The notes beneath the pieces were generated by a model. The model ran no database searches and had not been told where the DNA came from. It saw only the letters and a program-made list of their open reading frames with translations. A stretch of 64,000 bases of DNA. Source: Halomonas piscis (lineage in GTDB: Bacteria > Pseudomonadota > Gammaproteobacteria > Pseudomonadales > Halomonadaceae). Positions 8,339 to 23,779 of the stretch are shown piece by piece. Position 1 is the stretch's first letter, and each line of letters opens with the position of its first letter. The stretch is from the NCBI RefSeq assembly GCF_031886125.1, contig NZ_CP119391.1:124001-188000 (forward strand). The letters run 5' to 3'. A program made the position numbers and the translations under genes.

Positions 8339-9133
8339 ATGAACGCAACGACGCAATCGACCCCAACCGCGCAGCCTGACCGGAACGCATCGCCTATCGT
8401 GCACATGCAAAAGCTCAACAAGCACTTCGGCAGCCTGCACGTGCTCAAGGATATCGATCTGGAAATTGTTCCCGGGGAAGTCGTGGTGGTGATCGGCGCC
8501 AGCGGCTCGGGAAAATCCACCCTGATCCGCTGCATCAACGGCCTGGAGGAGTTTCAACAGGGATCCCTCGACGTCGCCGACAAGACGCTGCGCCCTCACG
8601 GTAGAGGCGAACAGGCGCTGCAGCAGATCCGCACCGAAGTCGGCATGGTGTTTCAGCAGTTCAACCTGTTCCCTCACCTCAGCGTGCGCGACAACGTTAC
8701 CCTGGCACCGATCAAGGTGCGCGGTACCGGCCGCCAGGACGCCATCCGCAACGCTACCCGCCTGCTGGAGCGCGTGGGTATCGAGGATCAGGCCCACAAG
8801 TACCCGTCGCAGCTCTCCGGCGGCCAGCAGCAGCGCGTGGCCCTTGCCCGGGCGCTGGCCATGGAACCGCGGCTGATGCTGTTTGACGAGCCGACGTCAG
8901 CCCTGGACCCGGAGATGATCGGCGAAGTGCTGGATGCCATACGCGAGCTGGCCAGGGAAGGCATGACCATGGTGGTCGTCACCCACGAGATGGGCTTTGC
9001 CCGGGAGGTAGCCGACCGCGTGATTTATATCCACCAGGGTGAAATCACCGAACAAGGCCCGCCCGAGCAGCTGTTCGACGCGCCGCAGCACGAACGTACC
9101 CAGAACTTCCTCGCCCGGATACTCAAGCACTGA
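8339..9133 (+). CDS. amino-acid ABC transporter ATP-binding protein (GlnQ type)
   Basis: 264 residues. Walker [10 protein letters not shown], a Q-loop in [11 protein letters not shown], signature [15 protein letters not shown], Walker [14 protein letters not shown] and the switch His in [10 protein letters not shown] are all present. It powers the importer formed with the two genes upstream. A short Thr/Pro-rich N-terminal extension of about 20 residues precedes the domain. The stop is followed 12 bp later by the convergent dehydrogenase gene. Confidence 0.94.
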   Translation: MNATTQSTPTAQPDRNASPIVHMQKLNKHFGSLHVLKDIDLEIVPGEVVVVIGASGSGKSTLIRCINGLEEFQQGSLDVADKTLRPHGRGEQALQQIRTEVGMVFQQFNLFPHLSVRDNVTLAPIKVRGTGRQDAIRNATRLLERVGIEDQAHKYPSQLSGGQQQRVALARALAMEPRLMLFDEPTSALDPEMIGEVLDAIRELAREGMTMVVVTHEMGFAREVADRVIYIHQGEITEQGPPEQLFDAPQHERTQNFLARILKH

Positions 9134-9145
9134 CGGCTATACAGG

Positions 9146-9832
9146 TTATTCCCTGGCCGGCGTCGGGCGCACCAGGATTTCGTTGACGTCCACGTGGGCG
9201 GGTTGGCCAAGGGCGTAGATCACCGCGTTGGCGATGTCTTCGTCCTTCATGGCATGGGCCGGCGGCTCGTCAAAGAAGGGCGTATCCACCATGCCGGGCT
9301 CGATCAGGGTAACGCGCATCCCCGACCCGCGGAGCTCTTCGCGCAGGTTGTGGCCGATGCCGGTCACCGCCCACTTGCTGGCGCTGTACATGGAGCCGGG
9401 AATGGTCGCACGTCCGGCAGCAGAGCCGGTCAGCAGCATATGCCCCTGGCTTTCCTTGAGGGCGGGCAGCGTCGCCTGCAGAGTCAGGCCCAGGCCGTAG
9501 ACGTTGGTCATCAGCATATCCTTCCACTGCTCGGGGTCGGCTGCGCTGAACCCGCCGGGAGAGCCGCCGCGCCCGGCGTTGGCAAAGACCGCATCCAGCC
9601 GGCCGAAACGCTCGAGCGCCTGCTCGACCATGGCCTGCTGATCGTCCATCGAGGTCACGTCGCAGCTCACGGTCATCACCCGGTCGGCGCCGATTTCCTC
9701 GGCGAGCGCGTCGAGCTTGTCGACGCTGCGCGCCGCCAGTACCAGGCGAAAGCCCTTCTCTGCGGCGGCGCGAGCCGTCGCGGCGCCGATGCCGCTCGAG
9801 GCACCGGTGATCAGCAGTACGCGGTCTTCCAT
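9146..9832 (-). CDS. short-chain dehydrogenase/reductase (YdfG-like)
   Basis: 228 residues with a classical SDR layout: cofactor loop TGASSGIG (about 9-16), NAG motif (FANAGRG), catalytic serine in LLTGSAAGR and the active-site YSASK motif. The NAARS-type arginine after strand 2 (LAARSVDKL) suggests NADP(H). The substrate is unknown; closest-looking family members act on 3-hydroxy acids or serine. The start has GGAGACC upstream. It is convergent with the ABC importer, and its promoter lies at the edge of the candidate oriC. Confidence 0.88.
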   Translation of the reverse strand: MEDRVLLITGASSGIGAATARAAAEKGFRLVLAARSVDKLDALAEEIGADRVMTVSCDVTSMDDQQAMVEQALERFGRLDAVFANAGRGGSPGGFSAADPEQWKDMLMTNVYGLGLTLQATLPALKESQGHMLLTGSAAGRATIPGSMYSASKWAVTGIGHNLREELRGSGMRVTLIEPGMVDTPFFDEPPAHAMKDEDIANAVIYALGQPAHVDVNEILVRPTPARE

Positions 9833-10029
9833 AAGGGTCTCCTGTTACCAAACGTGCAGGGTATTCGACCTTCAAGATAACGCCAGCCGTCTTGCCTACT
9901 CAAGGAATCCATATCCACGCTCCTCCCACTTTTCGCCCTGTCGACTCCGCCCTGCAGCATGACGCTGCGTTCTCCTGCTCCTTGCTGCTGCAAATCTTGC
10001 CTGATTGAGACAGAAAATGGCGCTGAAAC

Positions 10030-10445
10030 AAAATTTTCTGCCTGTGGATATTATTTTTCATATCGCCGCTGTCAAACGGCCACGAGCCCCTTGTTGCGCG
10101 CGACGAGCGTGGTTTCGCCGCGCTGCGTCCCGGTTGTTCACAGCCGCGGTGACAAGGCCGGTATGAGGCGGTGGAAAAGTTGTCGCTATCTGCATCGGTG
10201 GATAACCCGCCTGGTTATCCACCGCTCCTTCAGCGCTTGTGCGCGCGCTGTCCGCCGCTTTTCAACTCTTTGGATAACAACGCAAGATGTTGATACCTGT
10301 TATAAAAACCCACTTTTCCACAAAAATCATCCACACCAGTAATTACAACAACAATAGAACTTCTTTTATTTAATTGATTTGTTATTGATTAACAGAGAGG
10401 GCTCCAAAACCCGTGTGGAAAAACCTGACGGTTACCCACAGGAGG
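10030..10445. other. candidate chromosomal replication origin (oriC) upstream of mnmG
   Basis: The 690-bp gap between the dehydrogenase gene and mnmG has no gene. It holds many matches, mostly one mismatch, to the DnaA box TTATCCACA: 10043-10051 (minus), 10197-10205 (minus, TTATCCACC), 10215-10223 (TTATCCACC), 10314-10322 (TTTTCCACA), 10327-10335 (TCATCCACA), 10414-10422 (minus, TTTTCCACA) and 10432-10440 (TTACCCACA). A markedly AT-rich stretch, 10335-10395, could be the unwinding element. The place, next to mnmG (gidA), rsmG, parA and parB, is the classical origin neighbourhood in gammaproteobacteria. No experimental or skew support is available here. Confidence 0.62.
10196..10224. repeat. 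inverted pair of DnaA-box-like sites
   Basis: CGGTGGATAAC and GTTATCCACCG form an 11-bp perfect inverted repeat around a 7-bp spacer. Each arm contains TTATCCACC, one base off the DnaA consensus. Confidence 0.65.
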
Positions 10446-10523
10446 TTTATACTGGGCGGCTGGGAAAACCGGCGCCCTGCGCCTTCTTCACATCGGTGCC
10501 AAGCGCACAAGACGAGGTGTCCT

Positions 10524-12439
<1,916 letters not shown>

Positions 12440-12443
<4 letters not shown>

Positions 12444-13120
12444 GCCAACGCGCATCGTTGCCCGCCTCCACGCTTCTGGAAAAGCTGCCGGCAAGCGTAG
12501 AAAAGCGGCTGGATCAGGGGCTTGAACGCCTGGCTATTGGCGTCAGCGAACAGCAGCGCCGCCGGCTGCTGGGGCTGGTTGCCTTGTTGCACAAGTGGAA
12601 CCGGGCTTATAACCTCACCGCCGTGCGCGACGTTGACGAGATGGTTTCCCGCCACCTGCTGGACAGCGCGGCGGTGTTGCCGTTCGTGCGCGCGACCACG
12701 CTTATTGACGTGGGCGCAGGCCCCGGCTTTCCCGGGCTGGTGCTGGCGATGCTACAGCCCGAGCTTGAGGTCACCCTGCTCGACAGCAACGGCAAGAAGG
12801 TTCGCTTTCAGCGCCAGGCGATCATGGAGCTGGGCCTTTCAAACGTCATCGCCACCCAGGCCCGGGTGCAGGCATTCGACGGCGGCGGCTTTGATCAGGT
12901 GATCTCCCGAGCCTTTGCCAGCCTGACGGATTTCGTTTCCCTGACGCGCGGGTTGCCGGCAGCCGACGGCGAGTGGCTGGCGATGAAGGGCCCGGGCGCC
13001 GACGACGAGCTTGAAGCGCTGCCCGCCGGCGTGGCGCTCAAACAGCGCCACCGGCTGGAGGTGCCCTTTGCCGACGCCGAACGCCAGCTTTTGATTCTGA
13101 CCCCGGAAGGAGGGGAGTAA
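12440..13120 (+). CDS. rsmG: 16S rRNA (guanine527-N7)-methyltransferase RsmG
   Basis: 226 residues from the ATG at 12440, overlapping the mnmG stop (ATGA). It uses SAM to methylate N7 of G527 in 16S rRNA. Key segments: [12 protein letters not shown], the SAM loop [29 protein letters not shown] and [10 protein letters not shown]. Length is a little above the E. coli protein (207) because of an N-terminal extension. It abuts parA directly. Confidence 0.95.
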
Positions 13121-13888
13121 GTGAGCCAGATCATCGCCCTGACCAACCAGAAAGGCGGCGTGGGCAAGACCACGTCCGCCGTCAATCTTGCTGCCAGCCT
13201 GGCCGCGCTCGGGCGTCGTGTCCTTCTGGTCGACCTTGATCCCCAGGGGCATGCGAGCATGGGCAGCGGCATCGACAAGCACGCGCTGGACGCCAGCGTG
13301 CTCGACGTGCTGCTGGACGACAGGTCCGCCCGGGAGGCCATCATCGGTGATTCACCGGCGGGGTTTGACGTGCTGCCGGGCAACGGCGATCTGACCGCCG
13401 CCGAGGTCGAGCTTTTGCAGGTCGACGAGCGTCAGAGCCGTCTGGCCCGGGCACTGAGGCCGCTTTCCGACGATTACGAGATTATTCTCATCGACTGTCC
13501 GCCGTCGCTGAACATGCTCACGGTCAACGCGCTCACCGCCGCCGACGGTGTGCTGATCCCGCTGCAGTGCGAATTCTATGCCCTTGAGGGCCTCTCGGCG
13601 CTGCTGGGCACCATCGAACAGATCCAGCAGAGCGTGAATCCCGATCTCGAGATTTCGGGTATCCTGCGGACCATGTACGACAAGCGCATGAGCCTGACCC
13701 GGGAAGTCGACAGCCAGCTGCGCGGCTATTTTGGCGATCGGCTGCTCAAGGCCACCATTCCGCGCAACGTCAAGGTAGCCGAAGCGCCGAGCCATGGCCT
13801 GCCGGTGAGCCACTACGCGCGGTTTTCCCGGGGCAGCCAGGCCTACCGCGTGCTGGCCAAGGAAATGCTCGGCCGCCTGGCGCTGTGA
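13121..13888 (+). CDS. parA: chromosome partitioning ATPase ParA (Soj)
   Basis: 255 residues from a GTG that follows the rsmG stop directly, with GGAGGGG upstream. The deviant Walker A KGGVGKTTSA (about 11-20), the DLDPQGHASMG segment and Walker B IILIDCPPSL identify a ParA/MinD-type ATPase of the short, Soj-like chromosomal class without an N-terminal HTH. It acts with ParB bound at parS to segregate origins. No consensus parS site was seen in this window. Confidence 0.95.
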   Translation: MSQIIALTNQKGGVGKTTSAVNLAASLAALGRRVLLVDLDPQGHASMGSGIDKHALDASVLDVLLDDRSAREAIIGDSPAGFDVLPGNGDLTAAEVELLQVDERQSRLARALRPLSDDYEIILIDCPPSLNMLTVNALTAADGVLIPLQCEFYALEGLSALLGTIEQIQQSVNPDLEISGILRTMYDKRMSLTREVDSQLRGYFGDRLLKATIPRNVKVAEAPSHGLPVSHYARFSRGSQAYRVLAKEMLGRLAL

Positions 13889-13951
13889 TGGCCAGAAAGC
13901 CGTAGCGAAGCGTGTTTTTGTGAACGTTCGGTTGATGACGAGGAAAAGCCA

Positions 13952-14896
13952 ATGACGCGTAAACGCGCGCTGGGGCGCGGGCTGGACGCCCTGATCGGTT
14001 CCGGCACTCGCCAGGACGGTGGAAATCCCGGGGATGACGTCGCCGTACCGGTCGACAAGGATGCCCCCTTGCCGACAGAAGAGTCGACAAAAGGGCAGGG
14101 CAGCGAGAGCGACGGACGCCTGGAACGGCTGCCGCTGTGGCAGCTGGCCCGGGGCAAATATCAGCCCCGGCGCGATTTTCATCCCGAAGCGCTTGAAGAG
14201 CTTGCCGACTCCATCCGTTCCCAGGGCGTCATGCAGCCCATTGTGGTGCGCGCGGTAGACGAGCAGCGCTACGAAATCATCGCCGGCGAACGCCGCTTCC
14301 GCGCCGCCAAGCTCGCCGAGCTCGACGTCATTCCCGCCATTGTCCGCGACGTTGACGACGATGCCGCGCTGGCGCTTTCGCTGATCGAGAACATTCAGCG
14401 GGAAAACCTCAACGCCGTGGAAGAGGCGCTGGCCCTCAAGCGCCTGGGCGACGAGTTTGCGCTGACCCAGCAGCAAATCGCCGATACCGTGGGCAAGTCG
14501 CGGACCCAGGTCGCCAACCTGCTGCGCCTGTTGACGCTGGAAAGCGAGGTGCAGACCCTGCTCGAGCGTGGCGATCTGGACATGGGGCATGCACGGGCGC
14601 TGCTGGCGCTACCCGGCGGCCAGCAGACGAGCGTCGCCCGGGACGTGGTCAACCGCGATCTGACCGTGCGAGCCACCGAAGCGCTGGTGAAAAGCGTGAT
14701 GGCTCAGGCCGAAGCGCCGGCGAAAAAGCCGCAGTCCCAATCGGTCTCGCCCGATGTGGCCCGGCTGGAAACCCGACTCAGCGAACAGCTGGGGGCGCCG
14801 GTATCGATCAAGCAGGGGAAAAAAGGCAAGGGTGCGCTGACCATTCGCTACTCGAGCCTGGAAGAACTGGACGGTATCCTGGGCCGTATTAAATAG
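13952..14896 (+). CDS. parB: chromosome partitioning protein ParB (Spo0J)
   Basis: 314 residues. The N-terminus RKRALGRGLDALIG is the usual ParA-stimulating peptide. It is followed by a linker, the CTP-binding ParB/Srx domain with YQPRRDF and GERRFRAAKLA, an ENIQRENLNAVEEA segment, a helix-turn-helix (TQQQIADTVGKSRTQVANLLRL) and a C-terminal dimer domain. It loads at parS as a CTP-dependent clamp. It lies 63 bp after parA. Confidence 0.95.
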   Translation: MTRKRALGRGLDALIGSGTRQDGGNPGDDVAVPVDKDAPLPTEESTKGQGSESDGRLERLPLWQLARGKYQPRRDFHPEALEELADSIRSQGVMQPIVVRAVDEQRYEIIAGERRFRAAKLAELDVIPAIVRDVDDDAALALSLIENIQRENLNAVEEALALKRLGDEFALTQQQIADTVGKSRTQVANLLRLLTLESEVQTLLERGDLDMGHARALLALPGGQQTSVARDVVNRDLTVRATEALVKSVMAQAEAPAKKPQSQSVSPDVARLETRLSEQLGAPVSIKQGKKGKGALTIRYSSLEELDGILGRIK

Positions 14897-14987
14897 CAGG
14901 CTTATTAAAATCTGGCAGGTAACGCCTCCCAACTCTGCCGCTTTGGTCGCAAAAAGTGCGATAACGCCGAAAAAAAGGGCCCTTCGG

Positions 14988-15016
14988 TTGAAGGAGTGAT
15001 AGCGCTTCCCTATAAT
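14988..15016 (+). promoter_or_regulatory. sigma-70 promoter for the ATP synthase operon
   Basis: TTGAAG at 14988-14993 and a perfect TATAAT at 15011-15016 with a 17-bp spacer lie about 90 bp before atpI, in the parB-atpI gap. Confidence 0.65.
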
Positions 15017-15106
15017 CGCGCATGATTTTGCAGGCTGAGATCGCAGGCATGGATCCCGAGAGCTTGCGCCCGCGAGACGCACGCTTTGGAAGTGGCCTGA
15101 ACGACT

Positions 15107-16346
<1,240 letters not shown>

Positions 16347-16370
16347 CCAAGCAACACCTTCAACCCATAA

Positions 16371-16625
<255 letters not shown>

Positions 16626-16700
16626 ACAAGCGGGACCGAGCGTGCGCCGCTCGGTTTTGTTTCACCCCGGTCGCCACGAACTTGTCAGAGGTAGATCCCT

Positions 16701-17171
16701 GTGAATATCAACATGACGCTAATCGGACAGACGATCGCTTTCGCGATCTTTGTCTGGTTTTGCATAAAGTATGTGTGGCCGCCGATCAGCAATGCGCTTC
16801 ATGAGCGCCAGAAAAGAATTGCTGATGGTCTGGACGCAGCAAGCCGCGCATCCCGCGATCTCGAGGTGGCGCAGGAACAGGCCAACCAGACGCTGCGCGA
16901 AAGCAAGGAGCAGGCGTCCGCGATTCTCGAGCAGGCGAACAATCGCTCTGCCCAGATAGTCGAGGAGGCGCGCGAGGAAGCACGCGCCGAGAGCGAGCGC
17001 ATGATTGCCGGCGCCCGCGCCGCGATCGACCAGGACATGCAGCGTGCCCGTGAAGAGCTGCGCGCCCAGGTGGCTCACCTGGCGGTAATCGGCGCCGAGC
17101 GCGTGCTGGAAAGCACCGTCGACGAAAAAGCGCACCGCAAGCTGCTCGATGAACTGGCTGCCGAACTGTAA
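16701..17171 (+). CDS. atpF: F0F1 ATP synthase subunit b
   Basis: 156 residues from a GTG. One N-terminal membrane helix ([21 protein letters not shown]) is followed by a long charged Ala/Glu/Arg-rich coiled coil, the peripheral stalk. The length equals the E. coli subunit. It ends 11 bp before atpH. Confidence 0.96.
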   Translation: MNINMTLIGQTIAFAIFVWFCIKYVWPPISNALHERQKRIADGLDAASRASRDLEVAQEQANQTLRESKEQASAILEQANNRSAQIVEEAREEARAESERMIAGARAAIDQDMQRAREELRAQVAHLAVIGAERVLESTVDEKAHRKLLDELAAEL

Positions 17172-17182
17172 GGAGGCCCACC

Positions 17183-17734
17183 ATGGCGGAGCAATCCACC
17201 GTCGCTCGTCCTTACGCCAAGGCAGCGTATGAATACGCGCGCGATAACGATGCGCTCAAGGCCTGGTCCGACGCCCTTGCCCTGCTGGGGCAGGTGGTGC
17301 TCGAGCCCGAGGTTCGTCGCCTGCTCGGCAGCCCCCAGCTTTCCAGCGCGCAGAAAGTCGCGTTTCTGAAAGAGCTGCTGGCGGACGGCAAAACGGCCAA
17401 GGCGACCAGCGATGACCTTGAGCGCTTTCTGGCCGGCCTGGCAGAGATGCATCGGCTGGGCGCGCTCAACGCCATTGCTGCCCAGTTCGAGCAGCTGCGC
17501 GCAGCGTACGAGCAGCGTATCGACGTAAACGTGACGTCAGCCTTTAAGCTCGATGACAAGCAGCAGGCCACCCTGCTCAACGCGCTTAAAAAACGTCTGA
17601 ATCGCGAAATCTCCATTACCACTCAGGTGGATAAATCGCTGATTGGCGGCGCCATCCTGCGCGCCGGCGATACCGTTATCGACGGCTCGGTGCGCGGTCG
17701 ACTGAACCGCCTTTCCGAAGCGCTGACCACTTGA
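17183..17734 (+). CDS. atpH: F0F1 ATP synthase subunit delta
   Basis: 183 residues, cytoplasmic, joining the stalk to the F1 head. [14 protein letters not shown] at the N-terminus and [29 protein letters not shown] at the C-terminus, split here only for description, are family signatures. AGGAGG precedes the start. Confidence 0.95.
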   Translation: MAEQSTVARPYAKAAYEYARDNDALKAWSDALALLGQVVLEPEVRRLLGSPQLSSAQKVAFLKELLADGKTAKATSDDLERFLAGLAEMHRLGALNAIAAQFEQLRAAYEQRIDVNVTSAFKLDDKQQATLLNALKKRLNREISITTQVDKSLIGGAILRAGDTVIDGSVRGRLNRLSEALTT

Positions 17735-17750
17735 GTTTGAGGGACATGGC

Positions 17751-19295
<1,545 letters not shown>

Positions 19296-19365
19296 AGCGT
19301 TGGGCTCACCGCCAGCGGTGAGTCTGCCTTCTTTTCTGAGAGCCACGAACGAAGGGTAGATCGCT

Positions 19366-20250
19366 ATGGCAGCTGCAAAAGAGATACGCTCCCAGATAGG
19401 GAGCATCAAGAATACGCAGAAGATCACCAGCGCCATGGAGATGGTCGCTGCGTCGAAAATGCGTAAAGCGCAAGATCTGATGAAGGCCAGCCAGCCTTAC
19501 GCCAGGCAGATCCGCAACGTGGTGGCGCACCTGGCGGATGCTAGCCCCGAATATCGCCATGACTACATGATCCCGCGCAACGAAGTGAAGCGCGTGGGCT
19601 ACATCGTCGTCTCGTCGGATCGCGGGCTGTGCGGCGGTTTGAACACCAATCTGTTCAAGGCCACGGTGAAAGATGCCGGTGCCTGGCATGACCAGGGCGT
19701 AGAGCTCGATTTCTGCGCGCTGGGCAGCAAGGCCAGCCATTTTTTCAACAAGTATGGCGGCAGGCTGGTGGCAGCCAAGAGCAACCTGGGCGAGGCGCCC
19801 CGGGCTGAGGATCTGATCGGTAGCGTCAGGGTCATGCTCGAAGCGTATGACGAAGGCCAGCTCGACCGTCTGTACGTGGTGCATAACGAGTTTGTTAACA
19901 CCATGACGCAAAAGCCGGTGGTGCGTCAGCTTCTTCCGCTGTCGTCCGACGTGGGCGACGACGAGCAGGATCAGGAAAACGCCCGTCCCCAGAGCTGGGA
20001 CTACCTGTATGAACCGGATGCCAGGACGTTGCTCGATAGCCTGCTGGTTCGCTTTATCGAATCGCAGGTATATCAGGCGGTGGTGGAGAACGGCGCCTGC
20101 GAGCAGGCGGCGCGCATGATTGCCATGAAGAGCGCCACCGACAACGCCGGCGACCTGGTCGACGATCTGGAGATGGTTTACAACAAGGCCCGTCAGGCCG
20201 CCATCACCCAGGAAATTTCCGAAATCGTCGGCGGTGCCGCTGCCGTATAA
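19366..20250 (+). CDS. atpG: F0F1 ATP synthase subunit gamma
   Basis: 294 residues forming the rotor shaft. N-terminal [20 protein letters not shown] and C-terminal [18 protein letters not shown] are the two conserved helices; [11 protein letters not shown] lies between. Preceded by GAAGGGTAG. Confidence 0.96.
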   Translation: MAAAKEIRSQIGSIKNTQKITSAMEMVAASKMRKAQDLMKASQPYARQIRNVVAHLADASPEYRHDYMIPRNEVKRVGYIVVSSDRGLCGGLNTNLFKATVKDAGAWHDQGVELDFCALGSKASHFFNKYGGRLVAAKSNLGEAPRAEDLIGSVRVMLEAYDEGQLDRLYVVHNEFVNTMTQKPVVRQLLPLSSDVGDDEQDQENARPQSWDYLYEPDARTLLDSLLVRFIESQVYQAVVENGACEQAARMIAMKSATDNAGDLVDDLEMVYNKARQAAITQEISEIVGGAAAV

Positions 20251-20302
20251 CGCCTCGGGAGGCGAGGCCTCCCGGCACACAGGTTTCATTTGCAGGTTTT
20301 AA

Positions 20303-21694
<1,392 letters not shown>

Positions 21695-21718
21695 TCCTGT
21701 TCACCAGGGGGGTTCGCC

Positions 21719-22141
21719 ATGGCGAATAGCGTGAATTGCAATATCGTCAGCGCGGAAGCGGCCATCTACTCGGGCAGTGTCGAGCAGGTGATCGCGTCCG
21801 GCACGGCGGGCGATCTCGGCATTCTGCCGGGACACGCCCCGCTGCTGACGTCGCTGAAGCCGGGGCCGGTACGCGTGAAGCTGGAAGGCGGCGATGAAGA
21901 AAGCTTCTTCGTTTCCGGCGGCTTCATGGAAGTGCAGCCCGACGTGGTCACGGTGCTTGCCGATTCGGCCACACGAGCGCGCGATCTCGACGAGGCCGCG
22001 GCCGAAGAGGCGCGCCAGGAAGCGCTCAGGTCGCTGAACGAGAAGTCCGCCGAGCTCGACTACACCCGGGCTGCGGCGGAGCTTGCCGAGGCAGTGGCCA
22101 AGCTGCGCACCATCCAGCAGCTGCGTAACCAGAGCCGCTAG
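21719..22141 (+). CDS. atpC: F0F1 ATP synthase subunit epsilon
   Basis: 140 residues: N-terminal beta-sandwich with [24 protein letters not shown] and a C-terminal helical hairpin that regulates the enzyme. Last gene of the operon, followed 25 bp later by a strong terminator. Confidence 0.96.
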   Translation: MANSVNCNIVSAEAAIYSGSVEQVIASGTAGDLGILPGHAPLLTSLKPGPVRVKLEGGDEESFFVSGGFMEVQPDVVTVLADSATRARDLDEAAAEEARQEALRSLNEKSAELDYTRAAAELAEAVAKLRTIQQLRNQSR

Positions 22142-22165
22142 CTTCAAAGCGGCGCAGTCCGAGCC

Positions 22166-22206
22166 ACGCCCCCTGGCCCCTTGCGGAGCCGGGGGGCGTT
22201 TTTTTT
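22166..22206 (+). terminator. rho-independent terminator of the atp operon
   Basis: ACGCCCCC (22166-22173) and GGGGGGCGT pair around a GC-rich interior, followed by a run of eight or more T. It is placed right after atpC and before mgtE. Confidence 0.85.
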
Positions 22207-22360
22207 GTCTGTTAAGATAGCCCTGAACGCAAAGGCAACGCTTGCCGCGTCAAAACACGTCGCCAAAGCCGTATTGCCCACGACATACTGCCCCTATTAT
22301 CTCGCGACAGGCGCCACGCCGCCGTATCGCGAAGACCATTGCCGCGCGGAGGACACTTTA

Positions 22361-23779
22361 ATGGCGCTTTACGACCCGACGCTGGAAGCGTTGAAAGACG
22401 ATTTGCTAAGGCTGCATGCCGCCGCCGCGCAGGACCAGGCCCCGTCACTGGCGGATACGCCGGGCCATGACTCTGTAGTCGAGCGGATGGGGGAAATCCG
22501 CTCGCCGGATATCGGCGAGATACTCGAGGCCCTCATCGAGGAAGACAGCGCGCTTGAGGCGGCGGTTGACACGCTTGCGCTACTGGAGAATGACCGGGCA
22601 GCCAACGTGCTGGGCTATCTTCCCAGCGGCTCGCAGCTGACGATTGTGGGCGCGTTGGCAGATACCCAGCTGCTCAAGCTGCTGGAGGAAATGGGCTCGG
22701 ACGAGCGCGCTGACCTGTTCAACCTGCTGGATGAAGACCGCCGCGAAACGCTGTTGCGGCGCATGGCGCACAAGGAGCGCGAAGAGCTGAAGCGCCTGGC
22801 CAGCTACGAGGAAGGCTATGCCGGCGCCATCATGACCTCTGACTATGTGGCCATAGACAGCGGCATGACGGTGTCCCAGGCGCTGATGCGAGTGCGCCAG
22901 ACCGCACCGGATGCCGAGACGGTGTATCAGCTTTACGTGCTCGCCAAAAGCGGCGAGCTGATCGGCACCATGTCGCTGCGCATGCTGATGGTGTCGCGCC
23001 CGGGCGCCGTTGTGGATGACATCATGATCCGCGACGTGATTCACACCCGGGTCGACGAGCTGCAGGAAGAAGTGGCGCGCATCGTTGCACGCTACGATCT
23101 GATTGCTCTACCGGTGACCGACAGTGACGGCCGCATGGTGGGCATCGTCACCCATGATGACGCCATGGACGTGGCCGAGTTCGAGGCCACCGAAGATATC
23201 CACAAGGGGATGTCCATCGGCCAGCTGGAAGACGGCGTCCGCCGCGTGCCGCTGTGGACGCTGTATCGCAAGCGGGTCATGTGGCTGGTACTGCTGGTGT
23301 TTGCCAACCTGTTTTCCGGCGCGGGCATTGCCTACTTCGAGGACATCATTGCGGCCAAGGTAGCGCTGGTGTTCTTTTTGCCGCTGTTGATCGGCAGCGG
23401 CGGCAACGCCGGCGCCCAGGCCGCGACGCTGATGGTGCGCGGTATGGCCACCGGCGACGTGGGCGTCAAGGACTGGGGCAAGATGCTCGGCCGCGAGCTG
23501 TTGGTGGCCGGTTCGCTGGGGCTGACCATGGCCCTGGCCGTCGCCCCCATTGGCGTCATGCGCGGGGGCACCGCCGTGGCCACCGTGGTGGCGACCAGCA
23601 TGATCACCATCGTGCTGTTCGGCAGCCTTTTGGGGATGTGTCTGCCCTTTGTGCTCGAGCGCTTCAAGCTCGATCCGGCCACTGCCTCGGCTCCCCTGGT
23701 GACCACGCTGATCGACGCCTCGGGGGTGGTGATCTACTTCAGCATTGCCACCGCGGTGCTGTCGAGCGTGTCGCTCTAG
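22361..23779 (+). CDS. mgtE: magnesium transporter MgtE
   Basis: 472 residues from the ATG at 22361 (MALYDPTLEALKDDL), behind CGGAGG; the longer frame upstream is leader. Domains in order: N-domain helices (to about 150), two CBS domains (about 150-275), plug helix and five membrane helices with the LIGSGGNAGAQAATLMVRGMA pore segment and VTTLIDASGVVIYF. MgtE is a Mg2+-gated Mg2+ channel of the inner membrane. The 150-bp leader was checked for an M-box and none was recognised. Confidence 0.95.
   Translation: MALYDPTLEALKDDLLRLHAAAAQDQAPSLADTPGHDSVVERMGEIRSPDIGEILEALIEEDSALEAAVDTLALLENDRAANVLGYLPSGSQLTIVGALADTQLLKLLEEMGSDERADLFNLLDEDRRETLLRRMAHKEREELKRLASYEEGYAGAIMTSDYVAIDSGMTVSQALMRVRQTAPDAETVYQLYVLAKSGELIGTMSLRMLMVSRPGAVVDDIMIRDVIHTRVDELQEEVARIVARYDLIALPVTDSDGRMVGIVTHDDAMDVAEFEATEDIHKGMSIGQLEDGVRRVPLWTLYRKRVMWLVLLVFANLFSGAGIAYFEDIIAAKVALVFFLPLLIGSGGNAGAQAATLMVRGMATGDVGVKDWGKMLGRELLVAGSLGLTMALAVAPIGVMRGGTAVATVVATSMITIVLFGSLLGMCLPFVLERFKLDPATASAPLVTTLIDASGVVIYFSIATAVLSSVSL

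Noticed and set aside
13121..14896. parS site near parA/parB
   Set aside because: No TGTTTCACGTGAAACA-like 16-mer was seen; parS may lie outside the window.
22207..22360. M-box or other magnesium riboswitch before mgtE
   Set aside because: The leader lacks the conserved M-box core and shows no convincing fold by eye.
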